Shown: positions 9,313 to 17,445, numbered from the stretch's first letter. The stretch: DNA of 64,000 nt from DATLZU01 sp051293835 (GCA_051293835.1 JBPKMA010000004.1:62001-126000); one strand, 5' to 3'. Notes: generated from the sequence alone by a model not told the origin. Numbers and translations: made by a program.

Positions 9313-10515
9313 TTATTGGGCCTCACCCGCGGCTATAGCCTCGGAAGTCGCGGCGGCTTCCGCTAGCAGCGGCTTTTCACCAGCGCCACGACTCGCCCGG
9401 GCCGCTTCTTCCTGCTCTCGTTGCGCCTCGGCCTCCTCGGCAAGAGCCGCCCTGATCTCCCTATCCCGCTCGGCTTTCTCTTTCTCGTATTCGGTCGCGC
9501 TAATGATGTCGATCTTCCAGCCCGTCAGTCTCGCCGCCAAACGGACGTTTTGACCGTTTTTGCCGATTGCCAGCGAAAGTTGCGAATCGGCGACGACAAC
9601 GAGTGCGGACTTCTTCTCTTCATCGATCCCAACCTTCTCGATGGTGGCGGGGTTGAGCGCTTCTGCGATGAATACCCGCGGATCAGACGTCCAAGCGACA
9701 ATGTCGATCTTCTCTCCCCGCAATTCCCGCACCACCGCCTGCACCCGCGATCCCTTAATGCCGACGCAGGCCCCGACGGGGTCCACAGCTTTGTCGCGCG
9801 ACGCGACCGCAATCTTGGTCCGGTCGCCCGGCTCCCGCACAATCGCCTTGATCTCCACGATCTTTTCCGCGACCTCGGGCACCTCCAGTTCAAACAGTTT
9901 GGCGACGAACTGAGGATGGCTGCGGGACAGAATCACTTGCACATCCCTGGGCGTGCGCCGCACCTCCAATAGGTACGCTTTGATTCGATCACCCCGTCGA
10001 TAAGTTTCCCGAGGGATCTGTTCCTGCACGGGCAAGATCGCTTCCGTTTTACCCAGATCGACGAGGTAGTTGCGTCGCTCCATACCGAGGATGATCCCGT
10101 TGACCAGATCGCCCACCCGCGTCGCATATTCTTTCTGGACCGCCTCCCATTCGGCTTCCCGGACCTTCTGAAAGATCACCTGCTTGGCCGTTTGCGCCGC
10201 GATGCGGCCCAGTTCGTCCATCTCGATCAACGAGCCGATCTCATCGCCGATCTCCGCCTCACTGTCGAACTCCCGGGCTTCCGCGAGCGAAATTTCGGCC
10301 TTGGGATTGATGACTGTGTCGACGATGACTTTCTTCGAGACAACCGAAATCTCACCGGTTTTCGGGTCGATTTCGACTTGAATGTTCCCAGCCTGGCCGA
10401 ATCGCTTTTTGGCTGCGGTCTGCAGAGCGGCCTCGATGGCGCTGATCACCCTCGCCTTGTCGATACCTTTTTCCCGTCCGATTTGATCAATGACCGCGAT
10501 CAGTTCTCTGTTCAT
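9313..10515 (-). CDS. nusA: Transcription termination/antitermination factor NusA
   Basis: A 400-residue RNA-polymerase-bound factor that controls pausing, termination and antitermination. Domains in order: the N-terminal polymerase-binding domain (1-about 125), an S1 domain (about 135-200, GIILGMERRNYLVDLG), then two KH domains (CVGIKGSRVQAVV near 235 and LAIGKNGQNVRLAARLTGW near 305). The last 60 residues are a charged Glu/Ala/Arg helix with no acidic repeats of the E. coli type, so this is the shorter NusA form. It is 30 bp after rimP and 20 bp before infB. Confidence 0.97.
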   Translation of the reverse strand: MNRELIAVIDQIGREKGIDKARVISAIEAALQTAAKKRFGQAGNIQVEIDPKTGEISVVSKKVIVDTVINPKAEISLAEAREFDSEAEIGDEIGSLIEMDELGRIAAQTAKQVIFQKVREAEWEAVQKEYATRVGDLVNGIILGMERRNYLVDLGKTEAILPVQEQIPRETYRRGDRIKAYLLEVRRTPRDVQVILSRSHPQFVAKLFELEVPEVAEKIVEIKAIVREPGDRTKIAVASRDKAVDPVGACVGIKGSRVQAVVRELRGEKIDIVAWTSDPRVFIAEALNPATIEKVGIDEEKKSALVVVADSQLSLAIGKNGQNVRLAARLTGWKIDIISATEYEKEKAERDREIRAALAEEAEAQREQEEAARASRGAGEKPLLAEAAATSEAIAAGEAQ

Positions 10516-10545
10516 GGCTCACCTTCGCCCCTCGTCCCGCTCGCC

Positions 10546-11022
10546 CTAGAACCTCACCTCGAATTTGGCCTCTGCAATAGCCTCCAACTCCAACCGAACC
10601 GTTTCCCGAACCGCCGAGTTTTCCAACTCCACCACCACGGCGTGATCTTCGACCGCCACAAGCCGTCCGACAAGCCGCCACCGGCCCTCGACGGGAGCTT
10701 TCAGCTTCAGATTGAGGGATTTCCCGACCGCCCGGCGGTAATCTTCAACTCGTTTCAAGGGCCGGTCTAATCCAGGGGACGACACCTCGAGCGTGTACGC
10801 ATGCGGGATAGGATCTGCCACGTCCATCGCCGGGCCGAGCGACAAATGCGCCTGTTCGCAATCGTGCAACGTCACGCCGCCCGGCTTATCGATGAAGATC
10901 CGAACGACCGTGCGAGGGCCGTCTCCCGAGCAGACAACATCCACCAATTCCAAACCGAGCGCCCAGAGAATCGGAGACGCGATCTCCCGAATGCGCTCGG
11001 CGACTCGCTGGGAATCGTACAC
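10546..11022 (-). CDS. rimP: Ribosome maturation factor RimP
   Basis: RimP acts in maturation of the 30S subunit. Seen: an N-terminal alpha/beta domain with RIREIASPILWALGLELVDV, the middle signature LDRPLKRVEDYRRAVGKSL, and a C-terminal SH3-like barrel. I chose the GTG at 11022 (158 residues) because GGAGGG lies four bases upstream and the protein then begins VYDSQRVAERI. The longer reading to 11064 would start inside the T-run of a terminator hairpin. It is the first gene of the block that continues to pnp. Confidence 0.9.
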   Translation of the reverse strand: MYDSQRVAERIREIASPILWALGLELVDVVCSGDGPRTVVRIFIDKPGGVTLHDCEQAHLSLGPAMDVADPIPHAYTLEVSSPGLDRPLKRVEDYRRAVGKSLNLKLKAPVEGRWRLVGRLVAVEDHAVVVELENSAVRETVRLELEAIAEAKFEVRF

Positions 11023-11060
11023 ATATCCCTCCGCGACCGCCGCCGCAGCCATCGCCGCAA

Positions 11061-11086
11061 ACAAAAAAGTGGGCCGCCGCCCACTT
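11061..11086 (-). terminator. Rho-independent terminator between the aminotransferase and rimP
   Basis: AAGTGGGC (11067-11074) pairs perfectly with GCCCACTT (11079-11086) around a four-base loop. On minus the hairpin is followed by six T residues at 11063-11068. It lies 47 bp after the aminotransferase stop and ends only about 40 bases before the rimP start. It therefore insulates the ribosome block or, if the rimP promoter lies upstream of it, acts as a leader attenuator. Confidence 0.8.
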
Positions 11087-11133
11087 CACGCGAAAGCAAA
11101 ATACCATGATGTCCCTGACAAAGCAAGGGGCCT

Positions 11134-11973
11134 TTACCCCGTCAGGTTGCGAAAACGCGCTGCCAACAGGGTTACGATGGGGCCAGGCCGACCGGACCCA
11201 ATCGCGATCCCATCGATCCGGTTGACCGGCAGCACTTCGACGGTCGTCCCCGTCAGAAACACTTCGTCGGCTCCTCGCAACTCCGCTTCCGACACGGGAC
11301 GCTCTTGTACGGCAAGCCCCTCCTTGCGAGCCAGCTCGAGCACCAGGCCCCTCGTCACGCCGGACAGAATGTGCTCCCCCTCCGGAGAGGTCGCGAGGAT
11401 GCCGCCTCGCACGATCATCACGTTGCTGACCGCACCTTCCGTGACCTCTCCGTCCCTGATAAAGATGGCTTCAAACGCACCCGCGTCTTTGGCACGCTGG
11501 CGGGCCAGCACATTGGCCAGAAGACCGATGCTCTTGATATCGCATCGTCCCCAGCGGAAGTCCGGAAGGGTAATCGCGCTCACACCGGACCGGAGGCCGT
11601 CGCTCAGGGGATGGAGTTCCCGGACCGTCATCACCACGGTAGGATGGACGGCGGCAGGGAATAGATGATCTCTGGGCGCAGGCCCTCGCGTGAGCTGAAG
11701 GTACACTTTGCACTCCCGATAGCCGGCCAGGCGGATCCCTTCGGCGACTCGTTCCGCCCATTGCGCGCGAGAGAGCGGGCAGGGCAAGTCGATGGCTTTT
11801 GCGCTGCGTTCCAGCCGGGCAAGGTGCGCGTTCAAGTGAAACGGCCGGCCGCCGTATGTACGGATGACTTCGTAGACTCCGTCGCCAAATTGAAAACCGC
11901 GGTCCTCGACGGAAACGACAGCGTCCGCCAGCGGCATGAACTGCCCATTGACAAATCCGATGTCAGGCATCAT
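11134..11973 (-). CDS. Class IV aminotransferase (D-amino-acid/branched-chain type)
   Basis: A 279-residue PLP-dependent fold-type IV enzyme. The PLP lysine is in CDIKSIGLLANVLARQ (about 145), the glutamate that contacts the cofactor is in VTEGAVSNV, and the phosphate-binding ILSGVTRG follows. The N-terminus (VNGQFMPLADAVVSVEDRGFQFGDGVYE) is typical of D-alanine aminotransferases, but the same fold includes branched-chain aminotransferase and aminodeoxychorismate lyase, so the substrate is not fixed by sequence. The start at 11973 overlaps the previous stop as ATGA, so translation is coupled to the chagasin-like gene upstream. Confidence 0.9.
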   Translation of the reverse strand: MMPDIGFVNGQFMPLADAVVSVEDRGFQFGDGVYEVIRTYGGRPFHLNAHLARLERSAKAIDLPCPLSRAQWAERVAEGIRLAGYRECKVYLQLTRGPAPRDHLFPAAVHPTVVMTVRELHPLSDGLRSGVSAITLPDFRWGRCDIKSIGLLANVLARQRAKDAGAFEAIFIRDGEVTEGAVSNVMIVRGGILATSPEGEHILSGVTRGLVLELARKEGLAVQERPVSEAELRGADEVFLTGTTVEVLPVNRIDGIAIGSGRPGPIVTLLAARFRNLTG

Positions 11974-12323
11974 CCCCTCGCTGAACAGTCGCCTCCCGGA
12001 GAGACCTGAACGAGAAACACGCGTCGCTCTTCGGCGGTAAATTTCCAGCCCAACCGCTTTTCGAATACCACCCGGTGCGTACCCGGCGCGACCGGTTTGA
12101 ACTCAAAAGTCCGGCGACCGGCATCGACCGCATTGCCACTCGCGATCCGCAGGAAATCGTCATCGACAAGTACCAACGCCGCGGGATCGTAGCACGGAAT
12201 CCAGAGTTCTCCTCTGGTACGGTCTTCCCAGAGGCGAATCCGCAACGGCTCGCCCATGCGAGACGTTAGCACCTTAGCGTCTCGCTCTTGTTCGCTCGCC
12301 AGCACTTCGCCTTGCCGATTCAT
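11970..12323 (-). CDS. Small protein resembling the chagasin/I42 fold
   Basis: A 117-residue protein. The order LWIPCYDPAALVLVDDDFL, then FEFKPVAPGTHRVVFEKRLGWK, then RRVFLVQV at the end resembles the three conserved loops of chagasin-type cysteine protease inhibitors (I42), in which a G-x-W stretch, a Gly-rich/FxFxA segment and an R-P-W-like segment occur in that order. The diagnostic NPTTGY motif is not clear and there is no signal peptide, so inhibition of a protease is only a guess. It overlaps both neighbours by four bases (ATGA at 12320-12323 and 11970-11973), forming a translationally coupled trio with the Rieske protein and the aminotransferase. Confidence 0.7.
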   Translation of the reverse strand: MNRQGEVLASEQERDAKVLTSRMGEPLRIRLWEDRTRGELWIPCYDPAALVLVDDDFLRIASGNAVDAGRRTFEFKPVAPGTHRVVFEKRLGWKFTAEERRVFLVQVSPGGDCSARG

Positions 12324-12643
12324 AGCGAGAGTTTGCGCCGGCCACCGACAAAGACGTCCTGTCCCTCGACGCGGACTTCATAGCTGCCGACGCAGCATCC
12401 ATTTCCATCGGTTCCCTGCCCGTTCCGCACATCGAACGCCAAGTCATGCCAAGGGCAGGAGACCACGCATCCCTTCAGCCGTCCCTCAGCGAGTGGGCCA
12501 CCCTCATGCGGACACACGTTGTAAATCGCGTAAAATGCGCCGTCGACGTTGAACAGCGCGATCGGCTTCCCGTTCACGATCACAACCTTCGCACAGCCAG
12601 GTGGAATTTCATCGACCCGCGCCACGAATTGAAATCTGTTCAT
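12320..12643 (-). CDS. Rieske [2Fe-2S] ferredoxin
   Basis: A 107-residue soluble Rieske protein of the NirD/biphenyl-dioxygenase ferredoxin type, which passes single electrons. Both cluster-binding boxes are intact: CPHEGG near residue 44 and CPWHDLAFD near residue 63. There is no membrane anchor, so it is cytoplasmic. It is first in a coupled trio with the chagasin-like protein and the aminotransferase. The redox partner is not evident; the Rieske oxygenase at 50817 is far away. Confidence 0.93.
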   Translation of the reverse strand: MNRFQFVARVDEIPPGCAKVVIVNGKPIALFNVDGAFYAIYNVCPHEGGPLAEGRLKGCVVSCPWHDLAFDVRNGQGTDGNGCCVGSYEVRVEGQDVFVGGRRKLSL

Positions 12644-12691
12644 CGTTCACACCGTCCCCAGCCGTCAGTCCGCAGAGCATCCTGGAGGATT

Positions 12692-13186
12692 TTACAACCG
12701 CAATGCGAATTTCAACTCGGCACCGGTCTGAAGATGTTCGCGACGGATCAGCCCGGCGGTCGCCTGAAGGATGTAGCGTGCATGTTCAGAAGGAGGTCCG
12801 TAAAAGGGGCAGGGGTCTTCGGCGCACGGCTCCGCACGTTCGACGAGATGGACGATGTGGTGATATTCGTCGACCCAGATCATGTCCACGGGAATGCGGT
12901 ATCCTTTCGTACGGACGCGATGCGGACCGGAAGCTTCAAAGATGTAAAGCATTCCGGAGCCCTCGGGCAATTCCTCCCTAAAGGCAAGCCCGAACAGCAG
13001 CTTCTCGGGCGTGTCGGCGACCTCGGCTTCGATCTGATTCCCGCTCGGAAGTGTCACGACAATGATGTCGGCATCTTTATGATTGCCAAAGAACACGCTA
13101 GCGCTGATCAACAAAACGGCGAGCAGGATCAGAGCGACCGCACGCTGTTTTCTCTGACGAGGATCGGACTCTGGTGTAGAACTCAT
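12692..13186 (-). CDS. DUF192 protein, membrane anchored or exported
   Basis: A 164-residue DUF192 protein. Residues 15-34 (AVALILLAVLLISASVFF) form a signal anchor. The rest carries the family core: EVADTPEKLLFGLAFREELPEG, then GMLYIFE, YRIPVDMIWVDEYHHIVHL and a final GAELKFAL. The usual M-x-F-xM pattern near IPVDMIWVD is kept. DUF192 proteins are small beta-rich periplasmic or secreted proteins without a settled activity. The gene starts the minus-strand set ending at the aminotransferase, 48 bp before the Rieske gene, and diverges from the ferredoxin at 13430. Confidence 0.88.
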   Translation of the reverse strand: MSSTPESDPRQRKQRAVALILLAVLLISASVFFGNHKDADIIVVTLPSGNQIEAEVADTPEKLLFGLAFREELPEGSGMLYIFEASGPHRVRTKGYRIPVDMIWVDEYHHIVHLVERAEPCAEDPCPFYGPPSEHARYILQATAGLIRREHLQTGAELKFALRL

Positions 13187-13290
13187 CGCGTGACGCTCAA
13201 CTTTGGACGCGCATATTCTCTCACAGGGCTTGGGTCGAACAGCTCATCATCATACCGAGCATATAGGTCTTCTGAACAGCCCGGCCACAG

Positions 13291-13320
13291 TTGACTTAGA
13301 AAAGTACAGCGAACTAGAAT
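13291..13320 (+). promoter_or_regulatory. Sigma-70 promoter of the ferredoxin gene
   Basis: TTGACT (13291-13296) is separated by 18 bp from TAGAAT (13315-13320). The gene begins at 13430, leaving an untranslated leader of about 100 bases. Confidence 0.6.
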
Positions 13321-13429
13321 GACATACTTTTTATATTTCTTTGAAGGCCGCGCCGAAGCGACCGGGTCGATTCAACGCTTGATCGGTCTTTTCTAGCACA
13401 TCGGATACCGCGGGAAGGAGGCAAGGGTC

Positions 13430-13777
13430 ATGTCACTGATGATTACCGACGAATGCATCTCTTGTGGAGCCTGTCTCCCAGAGTGCCCCAACGAGGCCAT
13501 CTTCGAAACCAGGAGTGATGCCGAAAGCAAAGGCTACCATGTGAGCGATGGCCGGGGAGTCGGCGACAATATTTATGTGATCACTCATGATCGCTGCACC
13601 GAATGTGTCGGCCATTTCGACGAACCCCAGTGCGCCGCCGTCTGTCCGGTGGACAACTGTTGTGTGCCAGACCCGGCCTATCCCGAGACCACGGAGGCAC
13701 TCCTCGAAAAAGCAAGGAAGCTCAATCCCGATAAGCAGATCGATCCTAATAAGGCGTGGAGCGGGGTGCGGAACTAA
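13430..13777 (+). CDS. YfhL-type 2[4Fe-4S] ferredoxin
   Basis: A 115-residue ferredoxin. The first cluster motif is CISCGACLPECP. The second is the expanded YfhL type, CTECVGHFDEPQCAAVCP, with extra spacing between its second and third cysteines. A 30-residue charged tail follows. Such low-potential ferredoxins often serve 2-oxoacid oxidoreductases, including those of the reductive TCA cycle, but no partner gene is nearby. A strong GGAAGGAGG site precedes the ATG, a sigma-70 promoter is at 13291-13320 and a strong terminator follows, so it is expressed alone and probably at a high level. Confidence 0.93.
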   Translation: MSLMITDECISCGACLPECPNEAIFETRSDAESKGYHVSDGRGVGDNIYVITHDRCTECVGHFDEPQCAAVCPVDNCCVPDPAYPETTEALLEKARKLNPDKQIDPNKAWSGVRN

Positions 13778-13823
13778 ACCGCCCCGAACCTCACGGTTCC
13801 TCGCGCTGCTTTCCCTTGACAGC

Positions 13824-13872
13824 CAAGGCCCTCGCCTCCGCTATGGAGGCGAGGGCCTTGCTGTTTTGTTTT
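13824..13872 (+). terminator. Strong terminator after the ferredoxin gene
   Basis: A perfect 16-bp stem (13824-13839 with 13845-13860), five-base loop, is followed by CTGTTTTGTTTTC. It lies 46 bp after the ferredoxin stop. Confidence 0.9.
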
Positions 13873-14053
13873 CGACCCCGTTACCTTTCGCGGAACCAAC
13901 CAGCATATTCCTGGATTTTATGGCCGGCGGAGCAGTACAATCTTTTCCAAAAAGGGCGCGTTGGCCTTTTCTCAGAACCAACTGTGGCGGGCAAGCCGAT
14001 CATCTTCCACTTACCGGCCGAGCCGAGTTGGGCAAGCGCTCGAAGGTGAAACC

Positions 14054-14395
14054 ATGAACCCTACACGGGCTCTGTTCTATTTTTTTATTGCGATGACCCT
14101 GTGGCTGGCGGCACCGGCCGAGCCAAGCACGGGCGACCTCGGCTCCATCATCGAGCGATTCGTGACCGCCCGGTTCCCGGACGCGACGAGCCATTTCTGG
14201 GTGGTGAACAGCGCGCAATGGGACGAGAATGAACTCGTCGTGGACGTCAACACCGTCGTCCTAGAACGATTCAAACAAGAACCCACCGAAAGCCGGTTTC
14301 TCCTGCTGATCGTCGAGGGTAAGGTGGCCGGAGCTCAGAACATCCCGCTCGATCCGTCTTCCGAATGTCAACCGGAAGAGCAGAATCAGGCTTAA
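14054..14395 (+). CDS. Small exported protein of unknown function
   Basis: A 113-residue protein. The ATG at 14054 was chosen because GAAGG precedes it and a signal peptide follows directly (ALFYFFIAMTLWLAAPAEP). The mature part has a mixed alpha/beta pattern: a helix with IIERFVTARFP, then strands SHFWVVNS, NELVVDVNTVVL and FLLLIVEGKVAGAQNIPL. I recognise no family. It converges with the cupredoxin gene, with a shared hairpin at 14425-14459 between them. Confidence 0.65.
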   Translation: MNPTRALFYFFIAMTLWLAAPAEPSTGDLGSIIERFVTARFPDATSHFWVVNSAQWDENELVVDVNTVVLERFKQEPTESRFLLLIVEGKVAGAQNIPLDPSSECQPEEQNQA

Positions 14396-14424
14396 TCAGC
14401 CGGCAGGACTGGAAATCCTAAAAG

Positions 14425-14459
14425 AACCCCCGTCCACCCTCCCAGGATGAACGGGGGTT
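14425..14459 (-). terminator. Terminator between convergent genes
   Basis: AACCCCCGT (14425-14433) pairs with ACGGGGGTT (14451-14459). On minus it is followed by CTTTTAGGATTT, so it best serves the cupredoxin gene. It may also stop plus-strand transcription less efficiently. Confidence 0.6.
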
Positions 14460-14483
14460 GCATGTCCGCTGTTTGCACGGATC

Positions 14484-14963
14484 TTACTTAATCATCAGCA
14501 GCGTCCCGCCGAGGTGAGCCGGATGCAGATGGCAACGGTACTTCAACGTCACGCCCTGTGTAGCATAGAACAGATCGCTCGTCGGCACCCCAATGTATTT
14601 GGTCTCGCCCGGCTTCAGCACAATCTGAGCCTTGAGCACCGTTGGCGCGCCAAATGCCTCGTCCGCCGTTAACAAGAAGCCATGCTCGGCAGAGGAACTG
14701 TTCGTGACTTTCAACAACACAGGACGGCCCGGCCGAGCCTTGAAATCCAAGATCGTGGCGGGCGGATACCAGGCTTTGACGGTCCCGATCTCCACCGCAT
14801 GCAGCTCCGCATCAACCACCAATTCCTTGAACGGTTGACCGACCACGGAGCCGGTTTCAAGATCGCCGATTTCGACACCGCCAGCCTGGAGAGCGAAAGC
14901 TCCCGACGCGCCGCCCACAACCATGACGAGGCTAAAAAAGACGAATAAGATCATCTTGCCCAT
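14484..14963 (-). CDS. Exported cupredoxin-domain protein, possibly nitrosocyanin-like
   Basis: A 159-residue exported protein. AAGGAGG lies seven bases before the ATG at 14963, and the signal peptide is MILFVFFSLVMVVGGASGAFA. The C-terminal 80 residues form a cupredoxin-like beta-sandwich: PVLLKVTNSSSAEHGF, then VLKPGETKYIGVP, then YRCHLHPAHLGG. Probable copper ligands are the His in AEHGF and the Cys and His residues in YRCHLHPAH. No methionine ligand is seen. A Glu next to the first His and the Cys-x2-His-x2-His arrangement recall the red copper protein nitrosocyanin (Cys-x2-His-x4-His plus Glu), but the spacing differs. The physiological role is unknown. Confidence 0.82.
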   Translation of the reverse strand: MGKMILFVFFSLVMVVGGASGAFALQAGGVEIGDLETGSVVGQPFKELVVDAELHAVEIGTVKAWYPPATILDFKARPGRPVLLKVTNSSSAEHGFLLTADEAFGAPTVLKAQIVLKPGETKYIGVPTSDLFYATQGVTLKYRCHLHPAHLGGTLLMIK

Positions 14964-15103
14964 GACCAACCTCCTTCATGAAGAAGAAATGTGATGTGAT
15001 TAGGTTTAGCAAAGAACCCTTGCCCAGCCCACGGATTGGTGAATTCAGTTCGCCTCCTTTTGTTGTCAAGACAGAGACCCGCCCTTGTGCAGAGTGGGGA
15101 ACC

Positions 15104-15133
15104 TTATAACATAGGGGTGAAAAGGGAAGCAAG
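15104..15133 (-). promoter_or_regulatory. Promoter of the cupredoxin gene
   Basis: On minus, TTGCTT (15128-15133) is followed after 18 bp by TATAAG (15104-15109). The leader to the ATG at 14963 would be about 130 bases. Confidence 0.45.
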
Positions 15134-15215
15134 TTCGTAGTTTGGAACACTTGGCTCTCGCCGCCCTGGGAGCTGGCGCCGTTCGCCTCAAGTAATTTTC
15201 TTCAACGCTTTCACA

Positions 15216-16808
15216 TCATTGCAATAAACCCGTCGGCTCTAATCCTCCGTCATCGACTGCGTGCCCGATCAGGAGATCGTAGGGAGCATAGTCGTCCGTG
15301 AGGGCAAGTCCGGCCCGCCAAGGTTCTATCCTGCGCGTCGACAGCAACGCCAGCGCTTCCATCGGAAGCCGTCCATTCGCCGCAAGGGCGCTGACCCGGC
15401 TTGCAAATTCTTCGAAGGTGAGTCGATCGAGAGGAGCTCCGGCGAAGAAAAGCACATTTTGCGCACCGGGTTGTTTCGTGCGCCAGGGGCCTTTCACCCC
15501 GAATGATTCGACGGCGGGGAACACCGTGCGCAACGTGCGTATGACAGCGTTCTCCCGCAAGCGATCCCCGCCTTCCCCCGATGTGGCCAAGTTGACGACG
15601 ACGACTCCGTCTGGTTTCAGGTGGGCCCGCACTTCCGAAAAAAACTCTTTCGTCGTGAGGTGGAACGGTACCATGTGCCTGGCGAAGACATCGATCCAAA
15701 TCACATCGTAGGTCGCCGCCGTGGAACGGAGGAACGCACGAGCATCCTTGACATGAATGTGGTGCTGTGGAGGCGGGTGATACTCGAAATACTGCTCCGC
15801 AACCCGCACGACAGCAGGATCGACCTCCACCACGTCCAGCTCCAGATCCGGCCAGGTCCGAGCCAGCCATTTCGCCATTGATCCGCCGCCGTGTCCAAGA
15901 AGCAAGCCGCGTGTGGGCTCAGGCACAAACGCAAGAGCTGCGACAAATAGTTGGCTGTAAGGTAAGAACAGTGCGACCGGGTCGGCCTTCCACATCACGG
16001 CGTGAAAGGTCCGATCGAGAATCAGATAGCGAAACAGGTCATCATCGCGCACCCGAATCTGCTGGTAGGGGCTATCCTCCTGATACACAGGCTTCGGCAG
16101 TTGTTGGATACGATAGACCGCCAGCCCACCCAGGCCCACCAATCCTGCCAGAAGGAACAGCCCGCCGACCACGGGGAGAAGAGACCGGGTTCGGAACGCA
16201 GCCCCTCGCCCGAACCAGAGTACCCCCAGCGCAATCTGAATCCCACCCAACCAGCCGATCAACGCCAGGGTTCCAAGCCAGGACAAAAGAAAGAACGCTG
16301 TGCCCCAGGTTCCGACCAAGCTCCCCACCGTCGAGACCGCAATCATGCGTCCGGCATGCCGCCCCAAATATCCCATATCCTTCACGGCGAGGCGGAGAAG
16401 AGCCGGAAGCACCCCGCTGAGACCAAACGCCGGAGGGGCCAATAAGAAGCTCGCCGCCAAGCAGGGCCCCCATCGCGGGTCGTCCGTCAGTGCGGCGACC
16501 TTGAACATGACGGGATGCCCGCTCCACGCCAGCAGAAAGGTCCAGCCCCCGGAAAGCAGCAAGAGCCACGCCAGGACCCGCTCACCGGGCTGCCGATCCG
16601 ACAACCACCCGCCGAAGGCATAGCCGCTGCTCATCGCCGCCAGGATCACGCCGATCAGCGCACCCCACACGTACAAGGAATTTCCGAAGACAGGCGCCAG
16701 CAACCGGCTGCCGAGCATCTCCAGCGCCATCACGACAGCCCCGGAGATAAGCGCGGTCACCAACAACAGCACCGCAGAGGATGGAGGGGAACCTGGTCCC
16801 GTGGTCAT
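15216..16808 (-). CDS. Membrane-fused spermidine-synthase-like protein
   Basis: A 530-residue protein. The ATG at 16808 begins directly before the first membrane helix. Residues 1-about 240 hold seven or eight hydrophobic helices of the transporter-like type fused to spermidine synthases (ALEMLGSRLLAPVFGNSLYV, then LSGVLPALLRLAV). Residues about 270-500 are a SpeE-like Rossmann domain with LLLGHGGGSMA, DVVEVDPAVVRVAEQYF and YDVIWIDVF. The polyamine-binding aspartate region of true SpeE is not clearly conserved (IDVFARHMVPFHL), so aminopropyl transfer is not assured. It lies 64 bp after the CBS gene on the same strand. Confidence 0.85.
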   Translation of the reverse strand: MTTGPGSPPSSAVLLLVTALISGAVVMALEMLGSRLLAPVFGNSLYVWGALIGVILAAMSSGYAFGGWLSDRQPGERVLAWLLLLSGGWTFLLAWSGHPVMFKVAALTDDPRWGPCLAASFLLAPPAFGLSGVLPALLRLAVKDMGYLGRHAGRMIAVSTVGSLVGTWGTAFFLLSWLGTLALIGWLGGIQIALGVLWFGRGAAFRTRSLLPVVGGLFLLAGLVGLGGLAVYRIQQLPKPVYQEDSPYQQIRVRDDDLFRYLILDRTFHAVMWKADPVALFLPYSQLFVAALAFVPEPTRGLLLGHGGGSMAKWLARTWPDLELDVVEVDPAVVRVAEQYFEYHPPPQHHIHVKDARAFLRSTAATYDVIWIDVFARHMVPFHLTTKEFFSEVRAHLKPDGVVVVNLATSGEGGDRLRENAVIRTLRTVFPAVESFGVKGPWRTKQPGAQNVLFFAGAPLDRLTFEEFASRVSALAANGRLPMEALALLSTRRIEPWRAGLALTDDYAPYDLLIGHAVDDGGLEPTGLLQ

Positions 16809-16872
16809 GTAGCTGGGGGACCCATCAAGTCGTCTGGTCGGGTTCTGGCGGAGAGCGGCACAGGATGAGAGA

Positions 16873-17283
16873 TCACAACGTTCCCCAGTTCTTAAAATAC
16901 CGGAGCAGATCGCGAACAGAAAGAATGCCGACGATTTGGCCTTCTTCGGTGACAACCAAGTGACGGATGCCTTTTTCCGCCATAAGGTCGCTGGCATCGT
17001 GCGCGGAGCGATCGATCTCGATCGTGATCAAGGGGCTGCTCATTACCGAGCGGACGCGGGTCTGCCGGACATCGACTCCCTCGGCCATTGCCTTGCGCAC
17101 CAGATCCGACTCGCTGACAACGCCCAGGTAGACACTTCCTTCGCTCACCAATAACGCACCAACCTTGGCGTCGCGCATCTGTCTTGCAGCTTCCAGGAGG
17201 GTCGCATCAGGGCTAACCGTTTTGAGCGCTCGGCTCATCATGACCGCCAGAGGACGTAAAATCGCTCCCGTCTGCAGAGCCAT
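16873..17283 (-). CDS. Tandem CBS-domain protein
   Basis: A 136-residue protein made of one CBS pair (Bateman module), which usually senses adenine nucleotides. CBS1 spans about 13-70 (DATLLEAARQMRDAKVGALLV) and CBS2 about 78-133 (MSSPLITIEIDRSAHDASDL, IRHLVV, IVGILSVRDLL). No enzyme or DNA-binding domain is attached. It starts a two-gene unit with the membrane-fused spermidine-synthase-like protein and has its own sigma-70 promoter at 17320-17349. Confidence 0.92.
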   Translation of the reverse strand: MALQTGAILRPLAVMMSRALKTVSPDATLLEAARQMRDAKVGALLVSEGSVYLGVVSESDLVRKAMAEGVDVRQTRVRSVMSSPLITIEIDRSAHDASDLMAEKGIRHLVVTEEGQIVGILSVRDLLRYFKNWGTL

Positions 17284-17319
17284 GACGCAGGTCCTTCCCC
17301 GTGTTCTTGCAGGGGCAGA

Positions 17320-17349
17320 ATTCTACTGAACGGTTCTGAGGGGTGTCAA
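17320..17349 (-). promoter_or_regulatory. Sigma-70 promoter of the CBS gene
   Basis: On minus, a perfect TTGACA (17344-17349) and TAGAAT (17320-17325) are separated by 18 bp, starting transcription about 30 bases before the ATG at 17283. Confidence 0.65.
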
Positions 17350-17436
17350 TCGGAGGAAGGCGGAATCTGACTTCCGTGAAAGCAGTCATACCGGGTGCTG
17401 AAGAAAACGAATTGGGTAGCAGGCTTTCCGGCGCTT

Positions 17437-17445
17437 TGCTATACT
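17437..17445 (+). promoter_or_regulatory. Extended -10 promoter of ugd
   Basis: TGCTATACT at 17437-17445 fits the extended -10 pattern TGnTATAAT. No good -35 hexamer stands at 16-18 bp. It lies about 70 bases before the ugd ATG. Confidence 0.4.
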
